Assembly: GCA_038501625.1 (NCBI GenBank)
Contig: JAZAYU010000196.1
Span: forward strand, 682,001 to 746,000
Direction of reading: 5' to 3'
Source of the DNA: Corbicula japonica
Taxonomy: Eukaryota; Mollusca; Bivalvia; Venerida; Cyrenidae
Length of the DNA: 64,000 bases
The translations under genes were made by a program, and so were the position numbers. The notes under the pieces were generated by a model. That model was given only the letters and a program-made list of their open reading frames with translations. It did not search any database and was not told the origin of the DNA. Shown here in pieces: positions 34,923-47,500 of this stretch; position 1 is the stretch's first letter, and each line of letters opens with the position of its first letter.

Positions 34923-34934
34923 TTAAGTAAACGG

Positions 34935-35035
34935 AAGTCTTCGTCGCCGTCGTGGTGTTGATGGCGACGGCGGTGGTGATGGTCGTAGTAGTAGTTGTTG
35001 TTGTTGTCGTAGTATTAGTCGTTGTAATATCTCTA
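34935..35035 (+). repeat. Impure GTN trinucleotide repeat
   Basis: Runs of GGCGACGGCGGTGGTGAT and GTAGTAGTAGTTGTTGTTG. Simple sequence, no gene context. Confidence 0.7.
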
Positions 35036-35327
35036 AGATTTCAGTTGTTTTTCCGTATTCTGTGCTGCCCGTCTCTGTTTAATTTCAGCGATAGGACGCG
35101 TATGATACTGCCGAGTGCATCTACCTAGCGGAACACCTCATCAAACCATCCCACCCCACCCACAATGTCGTCTAACAACGTCTTTAGCCACGTCCATGTG
35201 TTTGCCAAATGAAAATGTGGCGATAATATGATATAATTAAATGAACACGGTAATCTATATCGAATCTGTTCTTTACAACAATCGTACTTATTGAGATACA
35301 CCCCAGCAAATTCAACCAGTCCTGTAC

Positions 35328-35412
35328 TGAAGAGTGGCGACCAGTAGCCATTTCGACCAATCAGATGCTTGAGATCAGAGACTGGTTTCCATTCTCAGTT
35401 TTATATCCTTAA
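35328..35412 (-). repeat. Dispersed repeat (GAGACCAGTCTC / CTGATTGG), copy
   Basis: On the minus strand it reads GGAAACCAGTCTCTGATCTC and CATCTGATTGGTCGAAATGG, matching 45757-45836 over about 75 bases. Confidence 0.55.
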
Positions 35413-38400
35413 GGTCAGACCGTAGCAGGCTATGACATATCTGACAATTCTCCACAGGAGATTCATAGGTGTGTCATAATTCAAACAATCCTCAAATTTT
35501 CCGTGCACTCAAGAGATAACTGAAACAAACCTAAATATCTTAAGACCCAATCTTGGCATCGCGATATGATGTCTTGTGTTGATTCATAAATAATGGAATA
35601 ATAATCCCCCACATAATCAGTCCGGGATCAACGATTCTTTCCCAAAGATCCTTTTTTTCTAAAATCATATGCAATCTGGCATCTCATGCTAAAAATAATC
35701 TCCCAGTACAAGACAAATGCTTAAACGTGAGTTGTTTGCTAAAACAGAGATTACAAAATAACCATTTCTTTTTGTTTCAACTTTTGGCATGGATATTGTA
35801 CAATGTATTATTAATAGTCCAATGCATACGAAATTTGCCATTTATATTTATGAAACATGATGCGCAAAAATAAAGACAGCGTGCTGGGTTAGTTATGCAA
35901 TGATGCCAAGACAAACATTATAGAGATAAAATCAAGAATCAAACCTGATACGATGGTTTGTTACTTTTGCGTTCGGCTTTCATTCCTGTATTTTTAAAGA
36001 TGCCCTGTTTCTTTAAAGTCCATCCATAACATATGCATGATCTAAGTTATAAATATACTGGGGCACAATTAAACGCCTCATCTAAGACTTAGTAATCAAA
36101 GCATTACTGAGGGGTCGGCATACATTGTGTACCTGCTGTCTGGTATTCACTACTTGGTACATACTGGCTTTTCTTTATAGAGTAAATAAACAAAAAGAAA
36201 CATGAAGAGCTAACAATACAACGGAAACGAACTTTTTCATGCGCGCATATCGTTCAAAACTCTGATTTGAGATTCCATGTGTATGAATATTCTAATATTG
36301 GTATGTTAAATATCCATTTTTTTTTCAGGGGGAGAATGTGAAGCAGCAGGGCACGCGCTAGTATTCGCATCATTCTTATGATTTGTATAAAACACCGACA
36401 ACATGTGTGTGTTTGTTTTGCAATTTTGAACATATATTCATAGTTTTAGAGGGGTTGGAAGTGGCATGGGGAAGAAGGTTGGGGACGGGCGTGCACCTGC
36501 CTAAATTTGCAGGCTGAAAACCTACTGTTACTTTTTGTTTTTTATATGAACTAAACTAACGATCATTCTTTTTACTTTCATGTTTTGTCTATTTGCTAAT
36601 TCTGTTGTGAAATAGCCTTACCACATATCTTACCAAATATATAGATAACATAATCCAATGTTTTCAAGTTTTATTACATACATAAACAATCTGAAAAAAA
36701 TATTGTTTGTGTCATAAATTATGGCAATGGTCAGCACATTTCATCAAGTACTGTGGTATTATTTCAATGAAACCAGGCAACATGTTCGTGTAAAAGCCAT
36801 GCTGCAATAAATCTGTACAGTTTGTGTGCACTTCTTTAGCATGAAATATGTAAAACATGAAATGTGCACAAGCACAAAATACAAAAATACCAGAGTATTC
36901 AAACAATAACATTATGGTCATTGGTGTTATGTTAAAACAGACTAATATAAAAATCAGAAACAACACAAAAAGTTATCACAGTTTTGTTCACGGTAAAAAA
37001 TAGCAATGCTAGATGTATAAAATTCAAGGGCACTAACCCTAATAATACAAATTTATGGGTAGTGACCCTAATAATATACTAGATGGGTGTTCAGACGAAC
37101 AGTTGTGTCACTCTTATGTGTTATCCCAACAAACATGAAATTTTTATGACAAATTTAAAATACAAAAAGGGTAATAACTCTGTCAAATGTGACATTTACC
37201 TGAAGATAATAGCTTCATCATGACCTTGCTTACAAAGCAAGTTGTTAAAGAACTATTAACAGATGGCAAAGTAACAGCCAGCATTAAGTTTTCATGAACA
37301 ACAGATACACAAAGCAACCCCTATTAACTGTCTTTTCCTTGAAAGGGCAACACAAAAATCAAGGGCAGTAACGCTAAAAGAACAATACTAACTCAGGAAT
37401 TCTTACAGAATGAACTAAGGCGCATTAACCCAATAATTTTAAATACCGGCATTTTACCCTTATACTACAAACTCAAGGTCTATAACCATAATAACGCTAA
37501 TTTAATAGCTGGAATTCTTAGAGTACAAACTCAAGGGCAGTTACCATAATAATATGAACTCAAGGGAAGTAACCCCCATAATATAAACACAAGAATAGCA
37601 ACCCTTTTCATACACCCGTACTTCCCAAATAAACAGAGGTTCTCATTTGATTGTAGATCAAGTTTAACTCCACATTCGAAAATTTTCTTAAATATTATAT
37701 GTATAGAGCAAAAATGAAAACTTACCAGTTTTAACATTCATATCATTTGTTCAGTGATGCTTTATTTTATATTTCATTTAATTTGTGGTATTTGCACATA
37801 TCTGGACATTTGATAAAATGGGAAGGGTTTTTTTTACAAATGTCAAGGTTATCTTCTCTTTCCTGAATAATGATTTTAACATGTAAGTCTTTAACAGATT
37901 ATTAAAATGACAAATTTAAATCTTTATGGCATGTACAGAAGGAAAAAACACTTTTGTTTAAGACCACCAATGCAAAGAGATAAGATACAGTTTCTTAAAT
38001 ATCAATATTTTTGCAAATTATCTCCATTTTCATTAAAAAGAAAGAACAATATCTATCGCTTAATTTGCCACAACAACATATTAATTGTTTTTTTTTCTTT
38101 TTTTAAACCCATAGATACTGAACTGAAAGCTTCCAAGATCAACATACAGGTGATCAAATTCTTCTAGGAGTTTACTATGTTACTTTTGTCAAGTTTACAT
38201 TTTGGCTTGGTATATTTTGCTGAAATCTAGATATGTGATTAATAGGCAAGATTGCTCCTTAAATAAACTGAAAACATCAAAACACATTTGCAAAGCAGTT
38301 GTTAGATTTTGGGCATAATAGAGCCTTCAAAATATGTTAACATCATTCAAAATTATAGATGCAATAAATAACAATATATTACAAAAATGAAAAAAATAGC

Positions 38401-39879
38401 TCAATAATTCTTTAAGAAAGTCTTTTTTCTGACTTTCCAAAGCAACCCTTTTTCATCAGAAGTACAGTGTAATGTACAATTTTTATTTCTACAAATAAAC
38501 TTAGCTACAAAATTTAAGAAATCAACAAAATACCATGCTACAACAATTAGAGAGCTAACAATGCAGGAAAACACCTTAAAGCTGACAGAGTAAATCACAG
38601 TAGCAAAAGACAATAAAACTAGCAGAAAATGAAATAAATAAAAGATAAAGCACATAATCATGAGACATTAATATATTTAATTGAATATAATTATAGGATA
38701 AATAGGCAATAAAATGCTAAAACCTTGTAATGTTTTTATTGTCTGTCTTGACCTGAGATACTGTGGATGAACTTATATTCGTGGGTGCAAAATTTGGTGG
38801 TTTTCTGTGGGTTCTTAATTACATGGAACTCAATTTTTTTAACAATGTTTATGTTCAATTCTTTCTATCACATTGAATTTAAATTCCTGGAGCGATCAGC
38901 CCTAGAAATCCATTCAACTTAGTAATCTATTATTATTGTTGATTTTAAGGTAAAAAAAAATTCGTGATTTTTTAAAATTAGCCTTATTATAGAAAATAAT
39001 GTGACATTGTGTCTTCCTGGTTATTTTTTAATGTTTTTAGATATCCACATTTCTGAAAAAAAACTTATTATAATGTTCTTAGACTTCTCTCACGTTTTCT
39101 CGCACATGATGTAAACTGAGGCATATTTTGGTGGCATGCCCCATATATGCTTTCATTGGTAAATAACAAAGCTCATTTAGTACATTGTTTAAATGACCTA
39201 CTGAATGAAGCATATATTCAATCAAATAATAATCCCAAAGCTTTTCAAAAGGTGTCACATTAATGTGTAACAAACAAACAAAAAAATGACAGAAAATACA
39301 AGAAAAGGATACAAGATGCGTGCAGGATGGTAATGAGGTACACTTAAACATGTGAGACAGAATTTATTTAACCGGTAGCACGTTTTATAACATAATATAA
39401 CTCACATAAATGCACTTTGTCAATGGTTAACTATATAACAAGTTCATAATAAATGATATCAAATTTTGGTCTCTTTACAAACCTATGTAAATGTTACTTC
39501 AAGTTAAAGGATTAAATATCCCAAAAACTTACATATATTCAATTCTTTAACAATAAGGACATAAAATGTTGCTTTTATATAAAAATATAAAGAAATATGA
39601 AACTAAAAAAATGCCTTCCTGAAGTTAGTCCAAAAATAATTTTTCATTAAAATTGTGTACTTCGATTTAAAAAATATTTGCAAAGAATTTGCAGGGTTGG
39701 ATGCAAAATTTCCAGAAGGGTGTTCATTAGGGGCAGTCTTAGTGTAGTAACCTGATAATTTCCAACTTTCTGGCCAAAATCCCTATGAAAATTAAATAAT
39801 GTTGCCCAAAAAGAGTGGTTTAAGCAACCCCACTGTACCCCCTGAAGGATGGCTCTTGGCATTTGATTAATCCTTAAGA
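35413..39879. other. 3' UTR and downstream region of the MAP3K20 gene; otherwise no gene seen
   Basis: The first AATAAA on the minus strand after the stop codon is at 39368-39363, giving a 3' UTR of at least about 515 bases. Between 37020 and 37620 short degenerate copies of CAAGGGCAGTAACCCTAATA recur. No ORF with a recognisable domain was found. Confidence 0.45.
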
Positions 39880-41501
39880 CTAGTGATCATGAAACCCTCT
39901 ATCAGAGCCCCTTCCTCTGTTATAACCTTTCCCTCTACCTGACCTTTGACCCCTTTCACCTTGTCCATAATGATAAGATGCCCCCTGATATTGACCTCTA
40001 CCTCGTTCCTGCCCATCACTATGGTGACGTCTTTTATCTGGATAATTTTGATAATTAGCTTGATGACCAGTCCCCATTTTTTTCTTTGCACTATAGTGAA
40101 CACTAGTCCAGTCTGCGTCTGGTGAGGGGCTTGATAAACTCTTGTTATCTTCATCACCTTGTATTATGTCAGATTTCTCGCTTGATACAGATGTATCATT
40201 TAACAAATTTACATTTGAGGTGTCAGTTAAACACAGTTTTAATTCTAAACCGGAGCTTAAATTTCTCTGATCTGTATCAACATTATCAGGTGTCATGGAA
40301 TGTGAAGTTTTATTTAACTGTTGATAATTAATAACACTAGGTTCAAAGGTAAAATGAGTATCATCTTTAATGGCTTTGTCAGGGGAGCTAACTGTTCTTC
40401 TTACTGGCATGGTGGTTAGAGTTCTGCCCCCTTCTAATACTGGTTCACTCAGCGGCCCTTGTTTTTCATCATCAAATCTATTTCTAAAATTCCTGTTTCC
40501 ATTGTTACTGCCTCTATGACCTCTTCTTGGATATCGACCTTGACCTCTGCCATAACCTTGACCTCTACTGTTGTAGTTTACGTTTTGTCTTTCATTAAAA
40601 TGGTTCTTCTTTTCATGGTAATTTTCATTTTGTCTATCATTGAAATGGCCTGTTCTTTCATAATCATGTCTTTCTGTTCTATAATTGCCATCCCTGTTTC
40701 TTCTATCTTCATTCCACGTTCTACTTCTATTTCTACTTCCATAACCCCTATTATCTCCATCACCATGGTAATATTTACCCCTACCAACATGTTGATGGCC
40801 CCTTGAACTTGAATCAGAACCACTTCTTGACCTCATTTGATCAGCCTGAAGGTATTTCCTACAACTTTTATCATCACTACCACCGGCACAAGTACCTTTT
40901 GAATTTGACCTTGAATCTCCATGGATACTAAGGTCATCAAATTCAGCCTTACACTTTGAGCACACTGATGCATAAGTATCCATTGGTTTTTCACTAAATC
41001 CACTCTCTGTGCTTTTTGTAGATGCAGAATCTGTTAAAGAAAATGTCACTTTTGATTTTGGATTGTCCTCTGCATCAGAAGTCAATTTTTCTGTTTTGCC
41101 ACTTGATGCATCTTGCAAAGCTGACAAAGGAGACTGGTTTGACTGTAATAAAATCTCCCCTGGTGATAAATAACCTTGACCTTGAACTTTGCTGTCACTA
41201 GCACTTGGGTGACCTTGGTTCCATGGATACAACTGACCTGGTGACACCTGTCCTGGTGACTGGTTAGAGGTTTTGCTGCCAACAGCAGCTGGGGATGATG
41301 GGGACTTGGGTAATGTTTTAGAAGAGCTGGAAGATAAGAGTGGTCCCCCCTGAACTGATTGACCTTGATGTTGCCATGGGTTATGAACGCTGCTAGGTGC
41401 ATGCAAGGTCATTGTGGTTCCAGGAACATGTCTTGGCTTTGGGTTGTCTGCATAAGAGCGCCTTCTTCCAGCTACTATACTGGCCCATACATCAGAGGTT
41501 C
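39880..41501 (-). other. MAP3K20: Terminal MAP3K20 exon encoding the RG-rich C-terminal tail
   Basis: This single exon of 1622 bases (acceptor TTTTTAG, stop TAG at 39882-39880) encodes 540 residues of low-complexity tail. It begins TSDVWASIVAGRRRSYADNP, recalling the SYAAAVRRP stretch of vertebrate ZAK, then Ser/Pro/Gln-rich sequence. ESGFSEKP near residue 548 parallels the vertebrate DSGFSSGN motif. A cluster of four cysteines (CSKC near 565, later two more, spacing CX2C-X20-C-X8-C) follows. An Arg/Gly/Tyr/Asn-rich block spans about 617-725 (GRGQGRYPRRGHRGSNNGN). The end is WTSVHY plus a second RG block (GRGKGYNRGRGSDRGF). In mammals this region is needed for ribosome contact; the RG richness suggests RNA binding (inference). 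Confidence 0.88.
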
Positions 41502-44500
41502 CTAAAAATTTAACAAAAAAATTAACACCATAACATCTAAAACTCAGTTATTTTACAAGTCAAAGATATTACTCATTAATAGAAAAGGTATAAAGTGTAA
41601 AGATACAATCAATCTGACCCATTTATGCCAGATTAATTTTATTAGTCTAAGAATGTCTGGAAAGCAGGACGGAGTAAATACAAGAATTGGAAAAGAAAAA
41701 TGTGTATGATATCTTTGTTGCAAAAACAAAACACCACTAAGTTAGGTTAACCTCACTAATCAAGATTTTTTTTTAGAAATAAATGGCTTTTAAACTAAGA
41801 ATTTTTTGAAAGCTTTTGTTGACAAAAGTCTAAGATCAACCCTTATGCTTTTGGAACTGGATTTTTTTTTGTCAAAACTCTTATCCCTTTACTCCATATA
41901 CGTGGATATTATCACATGTGCAACCAGTGTAGATCCAGATCAGCTGGCATATCTGTACCCTCTGATCTGGATCAAACATATAGCATCTGGCATATCTGTA
42001 CCACCTGATCTGGATCAAACATGTAGCATCATGGGTCAGAAATAAAACATTGAATCTAAAAGCCAACAGTGTAGATCCTGGAACTACACTGATCACCCCT
42101 GAAATAACAGCCAGGGTTAGGGTTACTGTGAAACATTTATGATTATATTATGCCGGCATTTAATTTTTGCGTATTTTGCTCTGGGCAAATTTCATGAATT
42201 TAAAGTTCTTCAAAATAAAACAATTTCTAATCTTATTCAAATAATATAAGTATAATACAATTAACAATCTTATGCTTTTTAAATGAAATGTGATCCCACA
42301 AAATGAAATGATACCAATATGACAGTAATCTTAAAAACATTGACCATTTTCCTTCTTGCAACCAGAGATGAACTATATCCCTGTTTATGCGCTGCAATCC
42401 TGAAATTGTTTCAAGATTGTTTTTTCATAAAGAAGTATGGTTATATGATTTGTTATCTGCATAAATTGTCAGCAGGATTGCATCACATATAAACAATCCT
42501 TGTTCTGTTTTGTTTCAAACTATGAACCTGATAATGCCATGCTATCAAATTCAATCTAAATGCAAAAATATTGTTGAAAAATTGGTTTTATATTTGGAGG
42601 ATTCATGAAGATTAAAGAAGATATCTGATGTAAGTCACTGATCAGAACCTTATGGATTTAAAAAAAAAAACAATACACATTTGAGGAGGGAACTAGTTCA
42701 ACTGTGTGATTTCAATGAACACTTCTGTAAAGTGACCCAGAACCCCATTGTTAATCCCTATACTTGAGAGGATATGGGTGCTATCCATTAGCAAAGAATT
42801 TAGATCTAGATTAAGTTCCAGCATATCCCTGCAGTATGATCAAGAACTTCAATGTTTGCTTTTAGATTCAGTATTTATGGAATGATTAAACAATTATGTT
42901 TTCCCTTTCTAAGATAAGATGGCATAGATCTAGATCTACACACTTCACCTATGCCTTACTTTATAAAAGATACAGAGTAAAAAGTTGTAATTATAAATAA
43001 AGTGGGAATAAAATTGTAAAAAAAACCTATCTAATTTGACCCACATTGTATAAACCAGATCTGTAGAGAATCTCATTAGTGTTGTGGCTGATTCTGCTTC
43101 CTCATAGCTTGATATTTCTGTGTTTATGGGAATCGCTAGGACTTACACTTGCTTATGGAAATCCCTACTTCTTAGTTTACAACCACAAATAAAACAGCAA
43201 GAATCCTTGGAAAATCTCTGATACACCTAACAAACAAGAACACTAAACTAACAAATAGCAAATAAGCAGAACTTAAAATAAATTAAAAAAATATCATCTT
43301 GTCTAATATAAGAAGTTATTACTCCTGCGTTAACATTTATGTACGCAAGGCACTCTGGAGTCACGTTTATACGCCCCTCGTAATTGTAGTGGAATTGATG
43401 CCTGTCAGGCTTCCTTTATCCTTTAAGCCACACTACTTGTGGAAACATCTGTTCTGTGATCGTTTCCAGAAAACCCAGAACCCAAGTATCTAAAGTGCTC
43501 ACGAGATTTATTTGAAGACACAAGGAAAGATAGTTTCTGGGATACTGTTTCTAAAATTAACCCTTTACTTCACAGATATATTTTTTATTGCATTGGCAAA
43601 CAGTGTAGATCCAGAACAGCCAGCATATCTGTGCCATCTGATCAGGATCTTTATTGTTTGCTTTTAAATTATTTCTGAACAATATGCAACAGTGTAAATC
43701 CTGATCAGATGGCACAGATGTGCCCATTAAACCCATTATTGTATGGATACACCATTTAACACCTGGGACACCTGATCTGTATCTTTTAGTTTTTTTGGTC
43801 AGGAATACCCTAATGAATCTAAAAGCAAAGAGTGTAGATCCTGATCTGACATCACAAAGCACCTTATATTATAAGAATTATGCGCAAATGTATGCTACTG
43901 CGACATTGTTGTTTACTGCAAAAAAGTTGTATAAACAAAATTAATCCTTAATTAAACATAAATACCGTATAATGGGATTTTTTCGCGAGCATAATATTTT
44001 TGCTATTTTCGCGACCGACGTGAATTCGCTAAAATTAAAAACGCCAAAAATTCCCAACAACTTTCGCGTTAATTTCTGTGAACCTAAATTCGCTAAAATT
44101 ACAACCGCGAAAATTAAAATTACGACAAAATCGCGAAAATTTTTGTTCGCGAAAATAACCCATTATACGGTATTATACATGTTTTATCATGTGTGACCAT
44201 TGTAGATCCAGAGCAGCTGGCATAAAATAAATCTGAAGGGTAGCAGTGCAGATCCTGATGAAGTAGCACTGATGTGCAAGCTGATCTGGATCTACATTTT
44301 TTTTTCCATTAGATAACAGTACTATCCAGCGTATCAACTGATACTACAGTATGATATTTTTATTCTGACCAGATTTTGTAAACCAAATGTTATCCAACCC
44401 TGGCATTAACTCCTCAGCTAATCTTATGAGGAGTAACCCAGCACAAAGCTCCAGTCAAAGAAACCCCTTGGTTTTAATCTAAATACATCAGTGTAGACAT

Positions 44501-47500
44501 TTTCAAGACGCTTAAACAAGACTTTGTTCTCTTCTTGTAACAAGAACGCTGGGATTGTGTCTACTTAAACACAGACTTCATGACTTCATATTTCAAGTGC
44601 CAACACAGTGGGTGCATTAACAAAGAATGTTTTCTTCATAATTTTTTTCTCCGTTTATTACAAACTAGATACCTGAGTGCATTTAACTTATTTTGACAGT
44701 ATCTGCCAAATAATTGTTAGTAAACGCAGCTTGTTTCCAAGAGTTACCTGTTCCTGTTCTTTCCCAAAGCATCATTGTATTATATGTATTATCCCTTTAT
44801 TACATACTGTATATATGGGTTTAATCTCGCATGCCAACAGTGTTGATCCAGATCACCTTGCACATCAGATAGGATGGTCTTTTAGTCCACGATTACTGTC
44901 TGAATATGGTGTTTTAGCATTTGGTTTTTAGGAATGAGGTGTCAACGATGGTGAAATTAAATAGGTTACTCCATGCATACCACTGCAATCCTAACTCCAT
45001 ATCATAAGGGTTTTATTATGTTTTAGACCAGTATAGATCCAGGTCACTGAGCTAATCTATGCTATCTTATCTGGATCTACACTGTTCTTGGTAAAACAAT
45101 TATTTATCTTATGAATCTAAAAGCAAAAAATGTTAATCCTTATCAGAAGGCCTGGATGTGCCTGCTGAACTGCATCTACACGTTTTGCCCAAGAGATACA
45201 TGTACTGGCCATGTCTGTGGAGTAAAGGGTTAATCCCATTGGCATGATCTGCCTACACATTTATGCAGTTTGATCAGGGTCGACACCTCTAGTTTCTTCT
45301 CAGAGACAATGCTTATAAATCTAAAAGTTAACTGTATAAATTCTGATTAAACAGATGTGCAGGCTAATCTGGACACACAATACATTTAAAATAATATAAT
45401 GGTGCAAATGTTAAGAATGTTTTCACAAGTTTTGTCACAATTGGGCATTCTGTGTAAAGTAAGACATTATCTTAAATAATTATATGATCTGTTTGGCTAA
45501 ACCACTGTAACACTCCCCCACAACCCCCTAAAATAAGGTTTCATTGATTCAATTTTGTTGCCAAGAAATGCAGATGATAATAAATTATGATGTAATCATC
45601 ACAATCATGGAATCTTCAAAACATGTCGGCACTTTGACTTTCCAGACAAACTGTTCACAGAAAGAAACACACTTGTGACAGGAGTAATTTGTCTTGATAA
45701 CTTGAAATAAATACACCCAACAAAAATGCAAAAATCAATCATACTGATTCAGATTAGATCCCAAGTCGCCATTTCAGCCAATCAGATGGATGAGATTTGA
45801 GACTGGTTTCAAATCTTATTTTTATAATCTTCAGCACAAAATTATCTTTAAAAACATCACTTTTATTTGATAGATAGAGAGATCAATTCATCACCTTAGT
45901 GCAGAACTGGAATAACTTCTTGTTACTTTAAGGGTATTTATACCATTTTTGCACTGAAATGCCGAATTACAGTGTTGAAAAACATTCCGAAACTGTTTAA
46001 CATGATAAATAACCAATCTGCTTGTTTATGTTGGAATTACTGCTATATTACCAAGATCCGAACGGGTCAGGTTTCCATATTTTCTGATTTATTTCATGCT
46101 ATAAAAATAGACTACCCATGATTTGCAGTCCTTAATCCCTTTCTCCATACATACAGGTTTTAAACATGTGCAACTAGTGCAGTTTCAGATCAGTCACACA
46201 CCTGAGCAAGCTGATCTGGATCTACTATGTTCACACACAGGATAATCACTATATCCCATGAAGTAAAGGGTTAAACACTGCATAGACTTCACACACAGGA
46301 TAATCACTATATCCCATGAAGTAAAGGGTTAAACACTGCATAGACTTCACACACAGGATAATAACTATATCCCATGAAGTGAAGGGTTAAACACTGCATA
46401 GACTTCACACACAGCTAATCACTATATCTCATGAAGTAAAGGGTTAAACACTGCATAGACATTACACAGGATAATCACTATATCCCATGAAGTAAAGGGT
46501 TAAACACTGCATAGACTTCACACAGGATAATCACTATATCCCATGAAGTAAAGGGTTAAACACTGCATAGACTTCACACACAGCTAATCACTATATCTCA
46601 TGAAGTAAAGGGTTAAACACTGCATAGACTTCACACACAGGATAATAACTATATCCCATGAAGTAAAGGGTTAAACACTGCATAGACTTCACACACAGGA
46701 TAATCACTATATCCCATGAAGTAAAGGGTTAAACACTGCATAGACTTCACACACAGGATAATCACTATATCCCATGAAGTAAAGGGTTAAACACTGCATA
46801 GACTTCACACAGGATAATCACTATATCCCATGAAGTAAAGGGTTAAACACTGCATAGACTTCACACACAGCTAATCACTATATCCCATGAAGTAAAGGGT
46901 TAAACACTGCATAGACTTCACACACAGGATAATCACTATATCCCATGAAGTAAAGGGTTAAACACTGCATAGACTTCACACAGGATAATCACTATATCCC
47001 ATGAAGTAAAGGGTTAAACACTGCATAGACTTCACACACAGGATAATCACTATATCCCATGAAGTAAAGGGTTAAACACTGCATAGACTTCACACAGGAT
47101 AATCACTATATCCCATGAAGTAAAGGGTTAAACACTGCATAGACTTCACACACAGGATAATCACTATATCCCATGAAGTAAAGGGTTAAACACTGCATAG
47201 ACTTCACACACAGGATAATCACTATATCCCATGAAGTAAAGGGTTAAGCACTGCACAGACTTCACACAGGATAATCACTATATCCCATGAAGTAAAGGGT
47301 TAAACACTGCATAGACTTCACACAGGATAATCACTATATCCCATGAAGTAAAGGGTTAAACACTGCATAGACTTCACACAGGATAATCACTATATCCCAT
47401 GAAGTAAAGGGTTAAACACTGCATAGACTTCACACAGGATAATCACTATATCCCATGAAGTAAAGGGTTAAACACTGCATAGACTTCACACAGGATAATC

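Noticed and set aside
40459..40806. Plus-strand ORF rich in Ile/Ser/Thr
   Set aside because: Antisense of the RG-rich MAP3K20 exon; composition mirrors that exon.
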